A stretch of 64,000 nucleotides of DNA from Prevotellaceae bacterium (GCA_015256945.1 JABZLB010000010.1:14462-78461), one strand, 5' to 3'. Counted from the stretch's first letter, positions 9,660 through 18,904 are shown. Program-made: numbers and translations. The notes: a model not told the origin generated them from the letters alone.

Positions 9660-9718
9660 CAACCGCTTTTTAGAAAACACAATATAAGTGCATATTGATG
9701 TTTACGAAATAAAAGTGA

Positions 9719-9801
9719 GGGTGGTTACCAGAGTGGCCAAATGGGGCAGACTGTAAATCTGCTGGCTCTTGCCTTCGGTGGTTCGAATCCATCACCACCC
9801 A
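9719..9801 (+). tRNA. tRNA-Tyr (anticodon GTA)
   Basis: The acceptor stem GGGTGGT (9719-9725) pairs perfectly with ACCACCC (9794-9800), with discriminator A at 9801. The anticodon arm is GCAGA-CTGTAAA-TCTGC (9746-9762) with anticodon GTA at 9753-9755. A long variable arm is present, as expected for a type II bacterial tRNA-Tyr, and the T arm contains GGTTCGAATCC. CCA is not encoded. Confidence 0.97.
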
Positions 9802-9826
9802 CATTAAGTAATTTTAGAAATGTTTT

Positions 9827-9858
9827 AAACGGGTGCGTATTTCAATGCGTATCCGTTT
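9827..9858 (+). terminator. Terminator after tRNA-Tyr
   Basis: A 14-bp stem containing G-T wobbles (9827-9840 with 9845-9858, loop TTCA), followed by a T-rich tract. Confidence 0.75.
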
Positions 9859-9908
9859 TTATTTTATGGCTGTTTTAGTTGAAATGGGAAAATAGAAATG
9901 TATAAATG

Positions 9909-9939
9909 TTTGATTTATGTTTCATAATAATTACCTTTG
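9909..9939 (+). promoter_or_regulatory. Bacteroidetes promoter (TTTG-N19-TACCTTTG) for the acyltransferase
   Basis: TTTG at 9909-9912 and TACCTTTG at 9932-9939 are separated by exactly 19 bases, the textbook Bacteroidetes arrangement. The start codon lies about 45 bases downstream. Confidence 0.75.
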
Positions 9940-9984
9940 TAGTATTATTAACGGTAGACATAACAGAATAAAGTGAAGTATCGT

Positions 9985-11091
9985 ATGAAACAACGTATCA
10001 CTTTCGTGGATTATATAAGAACAATAGCGTGTTTTTGGGTAATGTTAGTTCACGCCAGTGAGAATTTCTACATTTATAATGATACATCATCGGTACTTGC
10101 CAATAATGCAAACAGGTTTTGGGTGGCTTTTTATGATGGTGGTATTGCACGTACATGTGTACCCTTGTTTATTATTGTTTCGTCATACCTTTTGGTGCCT
10201 GTAAGGTCTGATGTAACAATGTCAGCTTTTTATAAACATCGTTTTCTACGTATATTGCCACCGTTTATCTTATTTTTGATTCTGTATAGCGTTCTGCCGG
10301 CCTTATGGGGGGAACGCACATGGTATGAAACGGTCAACGTGCTTGCAATGACGCCATTGAATTTTCCTGTTAACGCCGGGCATCTTTGGTTTATGTACCC
10401 TTTAATTAGCTTATATTTGATTATACCAATAGTATCTCCCTGGTTGGAGAAGGTGTCGGCAAAAGATGAACGAATATTCCTGGGGTTCTTTACTTTTACT
10501 ACTTTCTTACCGTGGATTCACCGCTTTGTCTCACCCAATATTTTTGGAGAAGCCTTGTGGAATGATTTCGGGGCCTTTTGGTACTGCTCGGGATACCTGG
10601 GGTATTTGGTGCTTGCTCATTATATACGGTATCATATTAGTTGGAGGCGATCGCGGCGTTTGTGTATAGGAACAGCTTGTTTTGTTCTGGGTTCAGCTTT
10701 TACAGCCTGGTCCTTTTGGTGGAAAGGAGTACCGGGTGTAATGCTTCCTTCTATGGAATTAGAGTGGGGATGGGAGTTTTGTACTCCTAACTTATTGCTG
10801 TCTACTTTTGGTATATTCCTTGTTTTTAGCTGTATAAAGGGTAAAACTCCTCGCTTTGTATCAGAGGTAAGTAAGCTATCTTTCGGTATGTATTTGATGC
10901 ACATGTTTTTTTTAAGTCCAATATCTCGGTTCGTTATTGGTGTTGATGTAGCACATCCCTTACTACCCGTTGAAATCGCAATACCCGTAATTGCAGTATT
11001 AACTTACTTATGTTGTATTGTAACAACGAAACTATTATCGTATCTTCCTGCTGCTGAATACATGGTAGGATATAGTAGTTTGGAAAAATAA
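9985..11091 (+). CDS. Acyltransferase family 3 membrane protein
   Basis: 368 residues with about ten hydrophobic segments. The start ITFVDYIRTIACFWVMLVHA contains the membrane acyltransferase 3 signature, a helix with an Arg followed by the catalytic-type His in LVHAS. A further hallmark is GHLWFMYPLISLYLIIP near residues 133-149. Family members transfer acetyl or succinyl groups onto sugars of exopolysaccharide, O-antigen or glycolipids at the inner membrane. ATG at 9985 is preferred over the in-frame GTG at 9973 because it gives the family-like MKQRITFVDYIR start. It sits alone, so the acceptor cannot be named. Confidence 0.85.
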   Translation: MKQRITFVDYIRTIACFWVMLVHASENFYIYNDTSSVLANNANRFWVAFYDGGIARTCVPLFIIVSSYLLVPVRSDVTMSAFYKHRFLRILPPFILFLILYSVLPALWGERTWYETVNVLAMTPLNFPVNAGHLWFMYPLISLYLIIPIVSPWLEKVSAKDERIFLGFFTFTTFLPWIHRFVSPNIFGEALWNDFGAFWYCSGYLGYLVLAHYIRYHISWRRSRRLCIGTACFVLGSAFTAWSFWWKGVPGVMLPSMELEWGWEFCTPNLLLSTFGIFLVFSCIKGKTPRFVSEVSKLSFGMYLMHMFFLSPISRFVIGVDVAHPLLPVEIAIPVIAVLTYLCCIVTTKLLSYLPAAEYMVGYSSLEK

Positions 11092-11178
11092 AATATGAAG
11101 TTGTATTTTTACTATTATTATTTATAAATAAAGAGTGGGGCTATAAATGCCATCATATTGTAACAAAGAAAAATATAA

Positions 11179-12447
11179 ATGAATAAAATTCCTCGTTTGG
11201 CGGCCCTTCTTGTGCTTGCCGTTGCTACTCTAAATGCTTGGAGTATGCATTATAGTTATACCTTTGATGGTAATGAATTTAGTGCTTCTGGCCAGACTAT
11301 ATCTTTGGGTACTGTTAATTGGACATTAACAACTGATGGTGGTTATTTTGGTGGAAGCGCAGCAAAAGGGTGCCAGATAGGTTCATCGAAAAAGCCGGCA
11401 CGTACACTTAAGTTAGTATCATCGGGTATAACGGGTAATATTAATACTGTAAAGGTAACGACAAGTGGAGCTAATGGTATTAATGCAACGTTGTCTGTAA
11501 GTGCCGGTTCTACAACAATGGGAGCACCTTTGGCCGTAAAATCATCATCTACGGAACTAATATTTACCGGTAATGCCACAGGTGAGGTTACTTTAAATTA
11601 TCAGCAGACGTCTTCAAAGGCATTGTATATTAGTAAAATTGAGATTCAAACGGATAGCTCTCAGACACCCCAGCCACAGGTTATCCCTACGGTAACATCA
11701 ATATCTGGTTTCCTTGTACAGCCATCAGGTAGTGAGGTTCGTCTTTATTTTCCAGAGGCCACTGATGCCCGCGTAACTTTTGTTAATGGGCAAGATGCCT
11801 ATATTCGTGATGCTACGGGTGCTTTGGTTCTGAAGGGTTTTGTAAAGAAAGGTTCAATGGTATATAATCAACATCTTGCGGGTTATATTACGGGACGACG
11901 TTCTTCTGAGGGGAATATGCCTATAATGGAGGCTACTGAACATTCGACATTGACTCGACTAATTGTGGCAGACCCTGTTGAAGAGGATAATGTAGAGCCA
12001 CTTGGTATCAAGGTTTCGCAACTCTCACAGCATTATGCAGACTGGGTTACTATTTCAAATATGACCATGACTGACACAGCTGTGGGGCAGGATGAAACAG
12101 GTAATGTACGATTGGTGAATGTGTTTAACCAGCATGGTTATCAGATTCCAGTAGTAGGTGATAGGGTAACTGTAACAGGAATAGTTGTTTCCACTGCAAT
12201 GAATGATGACTTTCTGGGGCTTGCTGGAAATGTAGCAGAAGTAAGAAGTTACAATTCAACAGTTAATTTCTCTCAGGTTTATCCTATGATGACGACGGTT
12301 ATACCTAATGCCATTGACATGATCAAGTTATCAAAAACGAATGATACTACAATATATGATATTGGAGGTAGGCGCGTAGTCGGGAAGAAGAGCCATTTAC
12401 CTAAGGGAGTTTATATAATAGGTGGACGTAAAGTTATAATTAAATGA
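11179..12447 (+). CDS. Secreted protein with predicted OB-fold-like region and C-terminal sorting-type tail
   Basis: 422 residues with a signal peptide (MNKIPRLAALLVLAVATLNAWS). An N-terminal beta-rich module (about 25-155) is followed by a segment (about 165-370) that resembles the OB-fold-like repeats found beside secreted nucleases: YIRDATGALVLKG, TGRRSSEGNMPI, VGDRVTVTGIVVS. The last ~30 residues (IYDIGGRRVVGKKSHLPKGVYIIGGRKVIIK, quoted here as IYDIGGRRV and LPKGVYI...KVIIK) resemble the short tails of T9SS-exported proteins in this group. Its stop overlaps the first possible start of the endonuclease gene, so the two are cotranscribed. A role in binding extracellular nucleic acid is inferred from this pairing and not demonstrated. 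Confidence 0.6.
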   Translation: MNKIPRLAALLVLAVATLNAWSMHYSYTFDGNEFSASGQTISLGTVNWTLTTDGGYFGGSAAKGCQIGSSKKPARTLKLVSSGITGNINTVKVTTSGANGINATLSVSAGSTTMGAPLAVKSSSTELIFTGNATGEVTLNYQQTSSKALYISKIEIQTDSSQTPQPQVIPTVTSISGFLVQPSGSEVRLYFPEATDARVTFVNGQDAYIRDATGALVLKGFVKKGSMVYNQHLAGYITGRRSSEGNMPIMEATEHSTLTRLIVADPVEEDNVEPLGIKVSQLSQHYADWVTISNMTMTDTAVGQDETGNVRLVNVFNQHGYQIPVVGDRVTVTGIVVSTAMNDDFLGLAGNVAEVRSYNSTVNFSQVYPMMTTVIPNAIDMIKLSKTNDTTIYDIGGRRVVGKKSHLPKGVYIIGGRKVIIK

Positions 12448-12461
12448 GAGTATTTATTGCT

Positions 12462-13493
12462 ATGAAGAAATTTCTTGTATTATTTTTTACATTTTTACTT
12501 GCGGTTAGTGTAAATGCGCAGGATACCCATAAACTCAAAAGTATCAGTCTTACAACAGGTGTAAGTGTGAACTTTGAGAAAAATGAGATTGACAGTGTTA
12601 TCATTATTCTTAATGATGCTGGTGATACACTTGGGGTTAAAGTTTATTGTAACAGTACAAAAGGAGAAAAGGATTTCTTGTACCGTTATGTTACGAATAT
12701 GACATGGTGGGATACTAATACCAATGTTAACCCAATAGAAAATATCAATAAGAATAGTGCCGACGATTTGAAAAGAAATCGTGAGGGTTGGCGTTTAGAG
12801 TTTCCTCGCTTTTATCAAGGAACCAATAAAACATTTGAGGTCACACATTCAACAGTCGATTATGGCATCACATATTCGTTGGAATGGGATGGGACTTTAA
12901 AGGCTAACCGTTGGACTTGCTATGAACTTTATGCAGAGAATATGAAACGGAATGTTGGGCGTAGTAATGATTTTAAAGAAGATACAGCTATTCCGGCAGC
13001 TTATCGCTCAACACTTAGCGACTATCGTGGCTCTGGTTACAGTCGGGGACACTTGTGTCCTTCGAGTGATCGCCTGTGCTCAAGAGAGCAGAATTCACAA
13101 ACATTTTTCCTGTCAAATATGCAGCCACAGATTCAAGATCACAATGGAGGAGTGTGGGCTGGCCTCGAAAATAAGGTGAGAGATTGGGCTGAACAATACG
13201 ATACGCTATATGTAGTGAAGGCTGCAACTATTGATGCAGGCAATATTATGAAGTATACTTCATCAGGTCTTATTGTCCCAAAGTATTTTTATATGGCCCT
13301 CTTGGGCTATACAAAAGCCACAAATAGTTATCAGGCCGTAGGAATATGGTCACCACATGCTGGCGGTAGTACTACTGAATATATTTCTATTAAGGAATTG
13401 GAGAAGCGCACGGGAATTGACTTCTTCTGTAATTTACCTGATGAAATAGAGAAAAATGTAGAGTCGAATGTTGAGCGAGCGCGTTGGAATTAA
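12462..13493 (+). CDS. Secreted DNA/RNA non-specific endonuclease (NUC1 family)
   Basis: 343 residues. The signal peptide is MKKFLVLFFTFLLAVSVNAQ. The nuclease domain (about 130-330) has the catalytic segment YSRGHLCPSSDR, corresponding to the DRGH motif of the beta-beta-alpha-metal family, and the metal-ligand region TFFLSNMQPQIQDHNGGVWAGLE. The canonical Asp of DRGH is Ser here, a variation seen in other Bacteroidetes members. These enzymes cut single- and double-stranded DNA and RNA outside the cell for nutrient scavenging or escape from DNA traps. The in-frame ATG at 12444 overlaps the previous stop; 12462 is chosen because it begins the signal peptide cleanly. Confidence 0.87.
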   Translation: MKKFLVLFFTFLLAVSVNAQDTHKLKSISLTTGVSVNFEKNEIDSVIIILNDAGDTLGVKVYCNSTKGEKDFLYRYVTNMTWWDTNTNVNPIENINKNSADDLKRNREGWRLEFPRFYQGTNKTFEVTHSTVDYGITYSLEWDGTLKANRWTCYELYAENMKRNVGRSNDFKEDTAIPAAYRSTLSDYRGSGYSRGHLCPSSDRLCSREQNSQTFFLSNMQPQIQDHNGGVWAGLENKVRDWAEQYDTLYVVKAATIDAGNIMKYTSSGLIVPKYFYMALLGYTKATNSYQAVGIWSPHAGGSTTEYISIKELEKRTGIDFFCNLPDEIEKNVESNVERARWN

Positions 13494-13530
13494 TACATGA
13501 TTCCAGTGTAGCAATATTATTAGCATAAGT

Positions 13531-13578
13531 AAAAAGGACTTTGATAATCTTTAAATTAAGATTATCAAAGTCTTTTTG
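13531..13578 (+). terminator. Terminator after the endonuclease gene
   Basis: A stem of about 20 bp with one G-T wobble (13531-13551 with 13558-13578), ending in TTTTTG. Confidence 0.85.
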
Positions 13579-14271
13579 TTATGTGCAAATTTAGGTATGA
13601 TAATTTTAGAATTTAGTAAAGCTCATAGCTTATTTGGTATTTGTATATCTAATTTTTAATCGTGACAGACTTTTGGAACTATTAACCTACTAATATGTTT
13701 ATTACGCTATTTTTATAAGTTTGAATGTGTTATATCGTTTGTACAGATAAAGATTATTATCATACTTCGTAAATTCTTGTATTAAGATTAATTCCTTTAT
13801 ATCCGATATTATATAGCTATTCGTTGTTATTCTTAAGGTTCAATACCTTGATAAGGATGTTCTTATATAAAAGATCTTAAAGTATAATTTGTTGTTAAAT
13901 AATCAACAATGTTTGTATTTAATGCTGTGAGAGAGCTTAGGTATCGTCATCTTTACGTAAACAGGATTCTCTTTCTATACTGATATGATTTAAAGAGACT
14001 GCCAATATATACACTTCATAATATTTCTTCCTCGTATGGAGATGGTATAATCGTTTAACTTGTTATGGATAGAAAAGATATGGCATTAAGCTCCGGTTTA
14101 TATATAATATTTAATGTAATGTGCATCTTTTGTATCTGATGTTCATACTTTCTGAATCGATGTTTATTTTTGTTAGTGCGTATCTGATAGGTAGTTGTAG
14201 ATGATATAGTCTAGATAAAAAGGAGTAGATTAAGGTTTTATTTTATTTGGTGATACCTGAACGAAAAATAA
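13579..14271. other. Gene-free AT-rich interval
   Basis: About 690 bases between two terminators with no open frame of useful length, no tRNA and no long repeat that I can see on either strand. Composition is clearly more AT-rich than the flanking genes. It could be a decayed gene, the long leader of something outside view, or spacer. Confidence 0.6.
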
Positions 14272-14307
14272 AACTTGCGAAGCAACACATCTGTTACTTC
14301 GCAAGTT
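14272..14307 (-). terminator. Terminator of the OmpA-family gene
   Basis: A 16-bp stem with one mismatch (14272-14287 with 14292-14307, loop CATC). On the minus strand it runs into a T-rich tract (plus-strand GAAAAATAAA). Confidence 0.8.
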
Positions 14308-14359
14308 ATAAAATATTTTAGATTGGATAAGTTAAATGCTTAAAGCATTTATCCCCAAT

Positions 14360-15448
14360 TTATTTTACGTAAACTACAGCCAAACGGTTAGAGGTTACAC
14401 CCTTAACACCTTCGCCAGTAGATTTGTCAACAATAACACCGCGACCTTTGAGGTATTTTGCAACAACATCAGCACGAGCCTGTGACAGACGATCGTTCAA
14501 AACCTTAGGACCTTCAGGAGATGCACTACCTACAATCTCAACATGGCTACCAGCTGCGATATTGTCGAGACTCTTCTTATTAGCTGCAGTAAGAATTGAC
14601 TTACCCTGTTGGAATGTTACGAAGTACAGATTCTCACAGCTAATAGATTTTTGCTCAGTTTTCTCAACAGGAACTTCCTTAACAACTTCAACTTCCTTAA
14701 TAACTTCCTTAGGTTTAGCTGCTAACTGACTGCGAAGATCATTAATCTGAGCGTTCAGGTCATCAACACTAATCTTCTTGAAGTTGTGTGTGCCATTGCT
14801 TGTGAGGAACTTGTAGTTCAAACCAAGGAAGAGACCAACCTGAGCAGCACGACGATCAAAGTGGATTGCATCAATAGGACCATTAGTCAGGTTCCAGTAA
14901 ACGGCTGGTTCAACATACAGTTGCCATGCTTTTTTTGCACCTAAATTCCATGCAAAGTCAAGGCTTGTCTTTGCTGTCAATTCATCGTCATCACCTACGT
15001 TAGGAGTCATTCTCAGGAACTTATCACCATAAAGATAACTGTAACCGATACCTGTCTCAGCAATTACTTCGAATGTTTTGTCTTCATTGTAACCGAGGAA
15101 AAGGTTTGTAAGATTAATGGTTCCGTTAAGACCAATGTTCATAATCTTTGCAAAAGTCTTTGCATGGAGGAAAGTCTTGTGCTCTGTGTCAACGCAGAAA
15201 CCGTTGTCACCAAAACCTACTAAACCTTCAATGTTTGCACCAAAGACGGGAGAGAAGTTTTTACCGAGCTTGATGCCAGCTGTAGGATTGAGAGGGAATA
15301 CGTGGTCAAAGGTCATAGGAGTAGTAACACCCCCCTTAACGCCTAAGTACCAGTTGTCAAGGAATTTTGCCTTTTGAAGACCTTCTTGCGCACTTGCGCC
15401 GTTGATGCCAGCGGCAAACAACGTGATAGCTAATAAAAGCTTTTTCAT
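14360..15448 (-). CDS. OmpA family outer-membrane protein
   Basis: 362 residues with a signal peptide (MKKLLLAITLFAAGINGASAQ). An N-terminal eight-strand-type barrel (about 25-215) is followed by a coiled-coil/linker with repeated VKEV units (about 215-265) and a C-terminal OmpA peptidoglycan-binding domain (about 265-362). That domain contains VEIVGSASPEGP and LSQARADVVAKYLKGRGV, corresponding to the NxxLSxxRA region. The domain anchors the outer membrane to peptidoglycan. MKK at 15448 is used rather than the ATG at 15463 because it begins the signal peptide. A canonical promoter with both elements suggests strong expression, as for major Bacteroidales OmpA proteins. Confidence 0.9.
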   Translation of the reverse strand: MKKLLLAITLFAAGINGASAQEGLQKAKFLDNWYLGVKGGVTTPMTFDHVFPLNPTAGIKLGKNFSPVFGANIEGLVGFGDNGFCVDTEHKTFLHAKTFAKIMNIGLNGTINLTNLFLGYNEDKTFEVIAETGIGYSYLYGDKFLRMTPNVGDDDELTAKTSLDFAWNLGAKKAWQLYVEPAVYWNLTNGPIDAIHFDRRAAQVGLFLGLNYKFLTSNGTHNFKKISVDDLNAQINDLRSQLAAKPKEVIKEVEVVKEVPVEKTEQKSISCENLYFVTFQQGKSILTAANKKSLDNIAAGSHVEIVGSASPEGPKVLNDRLSQARADVVAKYLKGRGVIVDKSTGEGVKGVTSNRLAVVYVK

Positions 15449-15513
15449 AATCTGTATTATCAAAATGTTATAAAAAAATAATATCGAATCGCTAATTGAA
15501 ACTTTTACGACTG

Positions 15514-15544
15514 CAAAATTAAGTTGTTTTTTTAAACAAACAAA
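15514..15544 (-). promoter_or_regulatory. Bacteroidetes promoter (TTTG-N19-TAATTTTG) for the OmpA gene
   Basis: On the minus strand, TTTG (15541-15544) and TAATTTTG (15514-15521) are separated by 19 bases, upstream of the OmpA-family start at 15448. Confidence 0.75.
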
Positions 15545-15624
15545 TTTTTTTATGGAAATATCACATAAATTATGCTATTAAGTTTGTTTTCTTGATTTTA
15601 AATAACAATTTCAAATAAATATGC

Positions 15625-15632
15625 TATCTTTG
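15625..15632 (+). promoter_or_regulatory. -7 promoter box (TATCTTTG) for fcl-gmd
   Basis: TAnnTTTG match 83 bases before the fcl start codon. Confidence 0.6.
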
Positions 15633-15715
15633 TACCCGATATAAACTTGTTTTTGCAGTGTCTTTAAAGTAAAAGAAGCCATTCTTTTTTAAAAGATGAA
15701 AATAAAAAGCATCAT

Positions 15716-16924
15716 ATGTTAGAAAAAGATAGTAAAATTTTTGTGGCAGGCCATCATGGCCTCGTTGGTTCGGCTATTTGGAATAATCTTAAAAACAGGG
15801 GCTATAAGAATTTGATTGGTCGCTCACATGCCGAACTTGATTTAACGAATCAACTTGCGGTTAAACAATTTTTTGATATAGAACAGCCAGATGCTGTAAT
15901 ATTGGCTGCTGCTTTCGTAGGTGGAATTATGGCTAATTCGCTGTATAGAGCCGACTTTATCATGCAAAACATGAAAATGCAATGTAATGTTATCGAGCAG
16001 AGCTACCTTCATAAGGTTAAGAAATTGCTTTTTTTGGGGTCTACTTGCATATATCCAAAGAATGCTCCTCAGCCGATGAAGGAGGATGCTTTGCTGACTT
16101 CCCCGTTGGAATATACCAATGAGGAGTATGCTATTGCAAAAATAGCGGGTCTGAAAATGTGTGAGAGTTACAATCTTCAATATGGTACAAACTATATTGC
16201 AGTGATGCCTACGAACTTGTATGGGCCAAATGATAACTTTCATCTTGAAAATAGTCATGTCCTCCCGGCTATGATGCGTAAGGTTTATTTAGCAAAACTT
16301 ATTCATGATAATAATTGGGAAGCTATTCGGATAGATATGGATAAACGTCCCATTAATCCAACTTCAAAATTAGCTGCACAAATAGGAGAAGGGAATGTAG
16401 ACGGCAAAGAATCGAAAGAAAGAATTCTACAAGCACTTGCTTTTTACGGTATTGAAGATAATAAGGTTCTGTTATGGGGAGATGGTTCTCCGCTTCGTGA
16501 GTTCCTTTGGTCGGAGGATATGGCCGACGCTTCGGTCTATTTATTGCTGAATGTCGATTTTAAGGATATTATAGGCGTTGATAAATATTCTTCCGTATTT
16601 TATGGAGTTAAGACTGACGGTGAGGTAAATCGTAATAATTCAGAAGGGCGGGGTGGTGCAATTCCAAGTTTAGGAGAAATCAGGAATTGCCATATTAATA
16701 TTGGAACAGGAAAGGAACTTACTATAAAATCTTTGGCTGAGTTGGTTGTGAAAACCGTAGGCTTTGAAGGAGAACTATGTTGGGATACAACGAAGCCGAA
16801 CGGAACTCCTCGTAAGCTTATTGACGTGAGCAAACTTCACAGATTAGGATGGCAACACAAAATTGAAATAGAAGAAGGTGTTGAAAAGCTTTATGAGTGG
16901 TATCGCAATTCATTAAAACAATAA
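15716..16924 (+). CDS. fcl: GDP-L-fucose synthase
   Basis: 402 residues of the extended short-chain dehydrogenase family. It converts GDP-4-keto-6-deoxy-mannose to GDP-L-fucose by epimerisation and NADPH reduction. The N-terminal FVAGHHGLVGSAI is the NADP-binding glycine motif, GSTCIYPK carries the catalytic Ser/Cys region, and EYAIAKIAG the Tyr-x-x-x-Lys pair. Compared with the ~320-residue E. coli enzyme there are two insertions, near 205-245 and 295-325, as in other Bacteroidetes Fcl proteins. It lies 26 bases upstream of gmd, which makes its substrate, and forms an operon with it. The product feeds fucosylation of surface glycans, capsule and T9SS-type glycoproteins in this phylum. Confidence 0.95.
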   Translation: MLEKDSKIFVAGHHGLVGSAIWNNLKNRGYKNLIGRSHAELDLTNQLAVKQFFDIEQPDAVILAAAFVGGIMANSLYRADFIMQNMKMQCNVIEQSYLHKVKKLLFLGSTCIYPKNAPQPMKEDALLTSPLEYTNEEYAIAKIAGLKMCESYNLQYGTNYIAVMPTNLYGPNDNFHLENSHVLPAMMRKVYLAKLIHDNNWEAIRIDMDKRPINPTSKLAAQIGEGNVDGKESKERILQALAFYGIEDNKVLLWGDGSPLREFLWSEDMADASVYLLLNVDFKDIIGVDKYSSVFYGVKTDGEVNRNNSEGRGGAIPSLGEIRNCHINIGTGKELTIKSLAELVVKTVGFEGELCWDTTKPNGTPRKLIDVSKLHRLGWQHKIEIEEGVEKLYEWYRNSLKQ

Positions 16925-16950
16925 TTTAAAACATTACTTTATATAATATT

Positions 16951-18042
16951 ATGGATAAAGTAGCATTAATCACAGGTATTACGGGCCAGGATGGCAGCTA
17001 TTTGGCAGAGTTCTTATTAGATAAAGGATATGATGTACACGGTATTATTCGCCGTTCATCAGTCGATTATCGTGAGCGAATTGCACATATTGAAGGCCGC
17101 CCCAAATTCCATCTTCATTATGGCGACCTTGGCGACTCCATGTCAATACTAAATGTTGTTAGTAAAGTTAGGCCGACCGAGATTTACAATCTTGCAGCGC
17201 AGAGCCATGTGCAGGTAAGTTTTGATTCACCAGAATTTACGGCAGATGTCGATGCAGTTGGTGTATTGCGCATTCTTGAAGCAGTTAGAGTGTGTGGCTT
17301 AACAGAAACCTGCCGCATTTATCAGGCTTCAACCTCTGAGCTTTATGGACGTGTAGAAGAAGTTCCACAGAATGAAAACACGCCATTCCATCCTTACAGC
17401 CCCTATGCCGTAGCCAAACAGTATGGGTTCTGGATAGTGAAAGAATATCGTGATGCCTATAATATGTTTGCATGTAATGGTATTCTTTTCAACCACGAAA
17501 GCGAGCGGAGAGGTGAGACTTTCGTCACACGTAAGATTACTCTTGCCGCTGCACGTATTAAGCAGGGTACGCAGGAAAAGCTTTATTTAGGAAATCTTTC
17601 CAGTCTTCGCGACTGGGGTTATGCCCGCGATTATGTGGAATGTATGTGGCTTATCCTGCAAAACAAGCGGCCTGATGACTTCGTAATAGCCACGGGCAAA
17701 CAACATTCTGTACGCGAGTTTGCCACTTTAGCGTTCCATTATGTAGGTATTGAACTACGTTGGGAAGGTGAAGGTGCCGACGAAAAGGGTATTGATAAGG
17801 CAACAGGACGTGTACTTGTAGAAGTAAGTCCAGACTTTTACCGTCCAACCGACGTCGTAAATCTTTGGGGCGATCCAGCAAAAGCCAAAGCCGAGCTGGG
17901 CTGGAATCCTAATTCAACAAGCTTTGAAGAGTTAGTAAAATTAATGGTTGATTCAGATATGAAGAAGGTTGCAGCCGACGATGCCGCCGCAAAGGTACGG
18001 GTAAACCTTGAAGAATATCTTGAAAAAGGTATAGTAAAGTAG
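16951..18042 (+). CDS. gmd: GDP-mannose 4,6-dehydratase
   Basis: 363 residues. It converts GDP-D-mannose to GDP-4-keto-6-deoxy-D-mannose, the first step to GDP-L-fucose. Visible motifs are the Rossmann glycine motif [15 protein letters not shown] at 8-22, IIRRSS, the active-site STSELYG, and [13 protein letters not shown] holding the Tyr/Lys pair. [19 protein letters not shown] is a highly conserved Gmd block. One local oddity is KQYGFW, where most Gmd proteins have KLYAYW. Second gene of the fcl-gmd operon, ending before a strong hairpin. Confidence 0.96.
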   Translation: MDKVALITGITGQDGSYLAEFLLDKGYDVHGIIRRSSVDYRERIAHIEGRPKFHLHYGDLGDSMSILNVVSKVRPTEIYNLAAQSHVQVSFDSPEFTADVDAVGVLRILEAVRVCGLTETCRIYQASTSELYGRVEEVPQNENTPFHPYSPYAVAKQYGFWIVKEYRDAYNMFACNGILFNHESERRGETFVTRKITLAAARIKQGTQEKLYLGNLSSLRDWGYARDYVECMWLILQNKRPDDFVIATGKQHSVREFATLAFHYVGIELRWEGEGADEKGIDKATGRVLVEVSPDFYRPTDVVNLWGDPAKAKAELGWNPNSTSFEELVKLMVDSDMKKVAADDAAAKVRVNLEEYLEKGIVK

Positions 18043-18116
18043 TGTTATTTAGGGAGTTATCCGGTTCCTTTATTTCAGAAAGACAAACAAGATATAGTCT
18101 TTATATATAAAGGTAT

Positions 18117-18146
18117 ATACGCTTTCCCCCAACAGGGAAAGCGTAT
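18117..18146. terminator. Bidirectional terminator between gmd and the HD gene
   Basis: A perfect 12-bp stem ATACGCTTTCCC/GGGAAAGCGTAT (18117-18128 with 18135-18146) followed by TCTTTTTT on the plus strand. The convergent HD gene ends 7 bases later. Confidence 0.9.
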
Positions 18147-18152
18147 TCTTTT

Positions 18153-18779
18153 TTATAACTGGTCGAGATCTTCAGCTGTTGTTTCCATAATAGCTGCCGC
18201 GAGACTGTCTGCGCTCTGAATAATACTGCATAAAGGATATTTCTGGCGGGCCGTATCGTAGTTGCGCTGATCCTCATACGAGTTCATGTTTATTCCCCAT
18301 GCTCCCATGTGCCATCTTATCGCAAGCATCTCATCATCATGTAGTTCCAGTCCGCTACAAAGCAACATGATGACTGATTTCTCCCCATGCCCCATAGGAA
18401 AATCTTTGTATGATACCATGTAACCTTCTGAGTCTTCCCACTGTCCCAGCTTGTTCTTTCGCTTTTTTACCGTACGTTTGTAAATATCGGTTTTGCATAC
18501 GTCATGTAAAAGTGTTGCAATGATAACGCTTTCACGTTTTACATTATTTACTCCCGAGGGGTCGAGAGTTTTCAATCCCTCCCAAATCATTAGTCCTGCC
18601 TTGCATACATTAAGACTGTGTTGGCAAAGTCCGCCTTGTATATTCAGGTGATGGCCCGATGAAGCAGGGGCTTCGAAGAATCCGTCTTTTTCGAGATCTT
18701 CTATAACATATTCTATTCCTTCACGTCCTGTTGAGCGTAATAGTGCTTCAAATTCCTGTTGATTCTTTTTGGTATCCAT
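18153..18779 (-). CDS. HD domain metal-dependent phosphohydrolase
   Basis: 208 residues. The HD-domain metal ligands are visible: His in GGLCQHSLNV, the His-Asp pair in TLLHDVCK, a further His in GHGEKS and RWHMGAW, and Asp in QSADSLAA. The family hydrolyses phosphate esters of nucleotides or acts as a nuclease partner. The nearest described group is the predicted HD-superfamily hydrolases of Bacteroidetes and Firmicutes, with no fixed substrate. It is a single gene with its own TATCTTTG box 29 bases upstream of the start. Confidence 0.82.
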   Translation of the reverse strand: MDTKKNQQEFEALLRSTGREGIEYVIEDLEKDGFFEAPASSGHHLNIQGGLCQHSLNVCKAGLMIWEGLKTLDPSGVNNVKRESVIIATLLHDVCKTDIYKRTVKKRKNKLGQWEDSEGYMVSYKDFPMGHGEKSVIMLLCSGLELHDDEMLAIRWHMGAWGINMNSYEDQRNYDTARQKYPLCSIIQSADSLAAAIMETTAEDLDQL

Positions 18780-18807
18780 ATTTAATATTATGGTTCTGTT
18801 TTGTTTG

Positions 18808-18815
18808 CAAAGATA
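18808..18815 (-). promoter_or_regulatory. -7 promoter box (TATCTTTG) for the HD gene
   Basis: TAnnTTTG match on the minus strand, 29 bases upstream of the start codon at 18779. Confidence 0.6.
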
Positions 18816-18890
18816 CTTATTGCAATGTTAATCTGCCCTAATAGGTTAAAACTTTTTTCCTATATATAGTTTTCATTCAATATTATTTCG

Positions 18891-18898
18891 TAATTTTG
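18891..18898 (+). promoter_or_regulatory. -7 promoter box (TAATTTTG) for rplU-rpmA
   Basis: TAnnTTTG match. Transcription would begin near 18905 and give a leader of about 78 bases before rplU. Confidence 0.6.
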
Positions 18899-18904
18899 CA
18901 CGCG

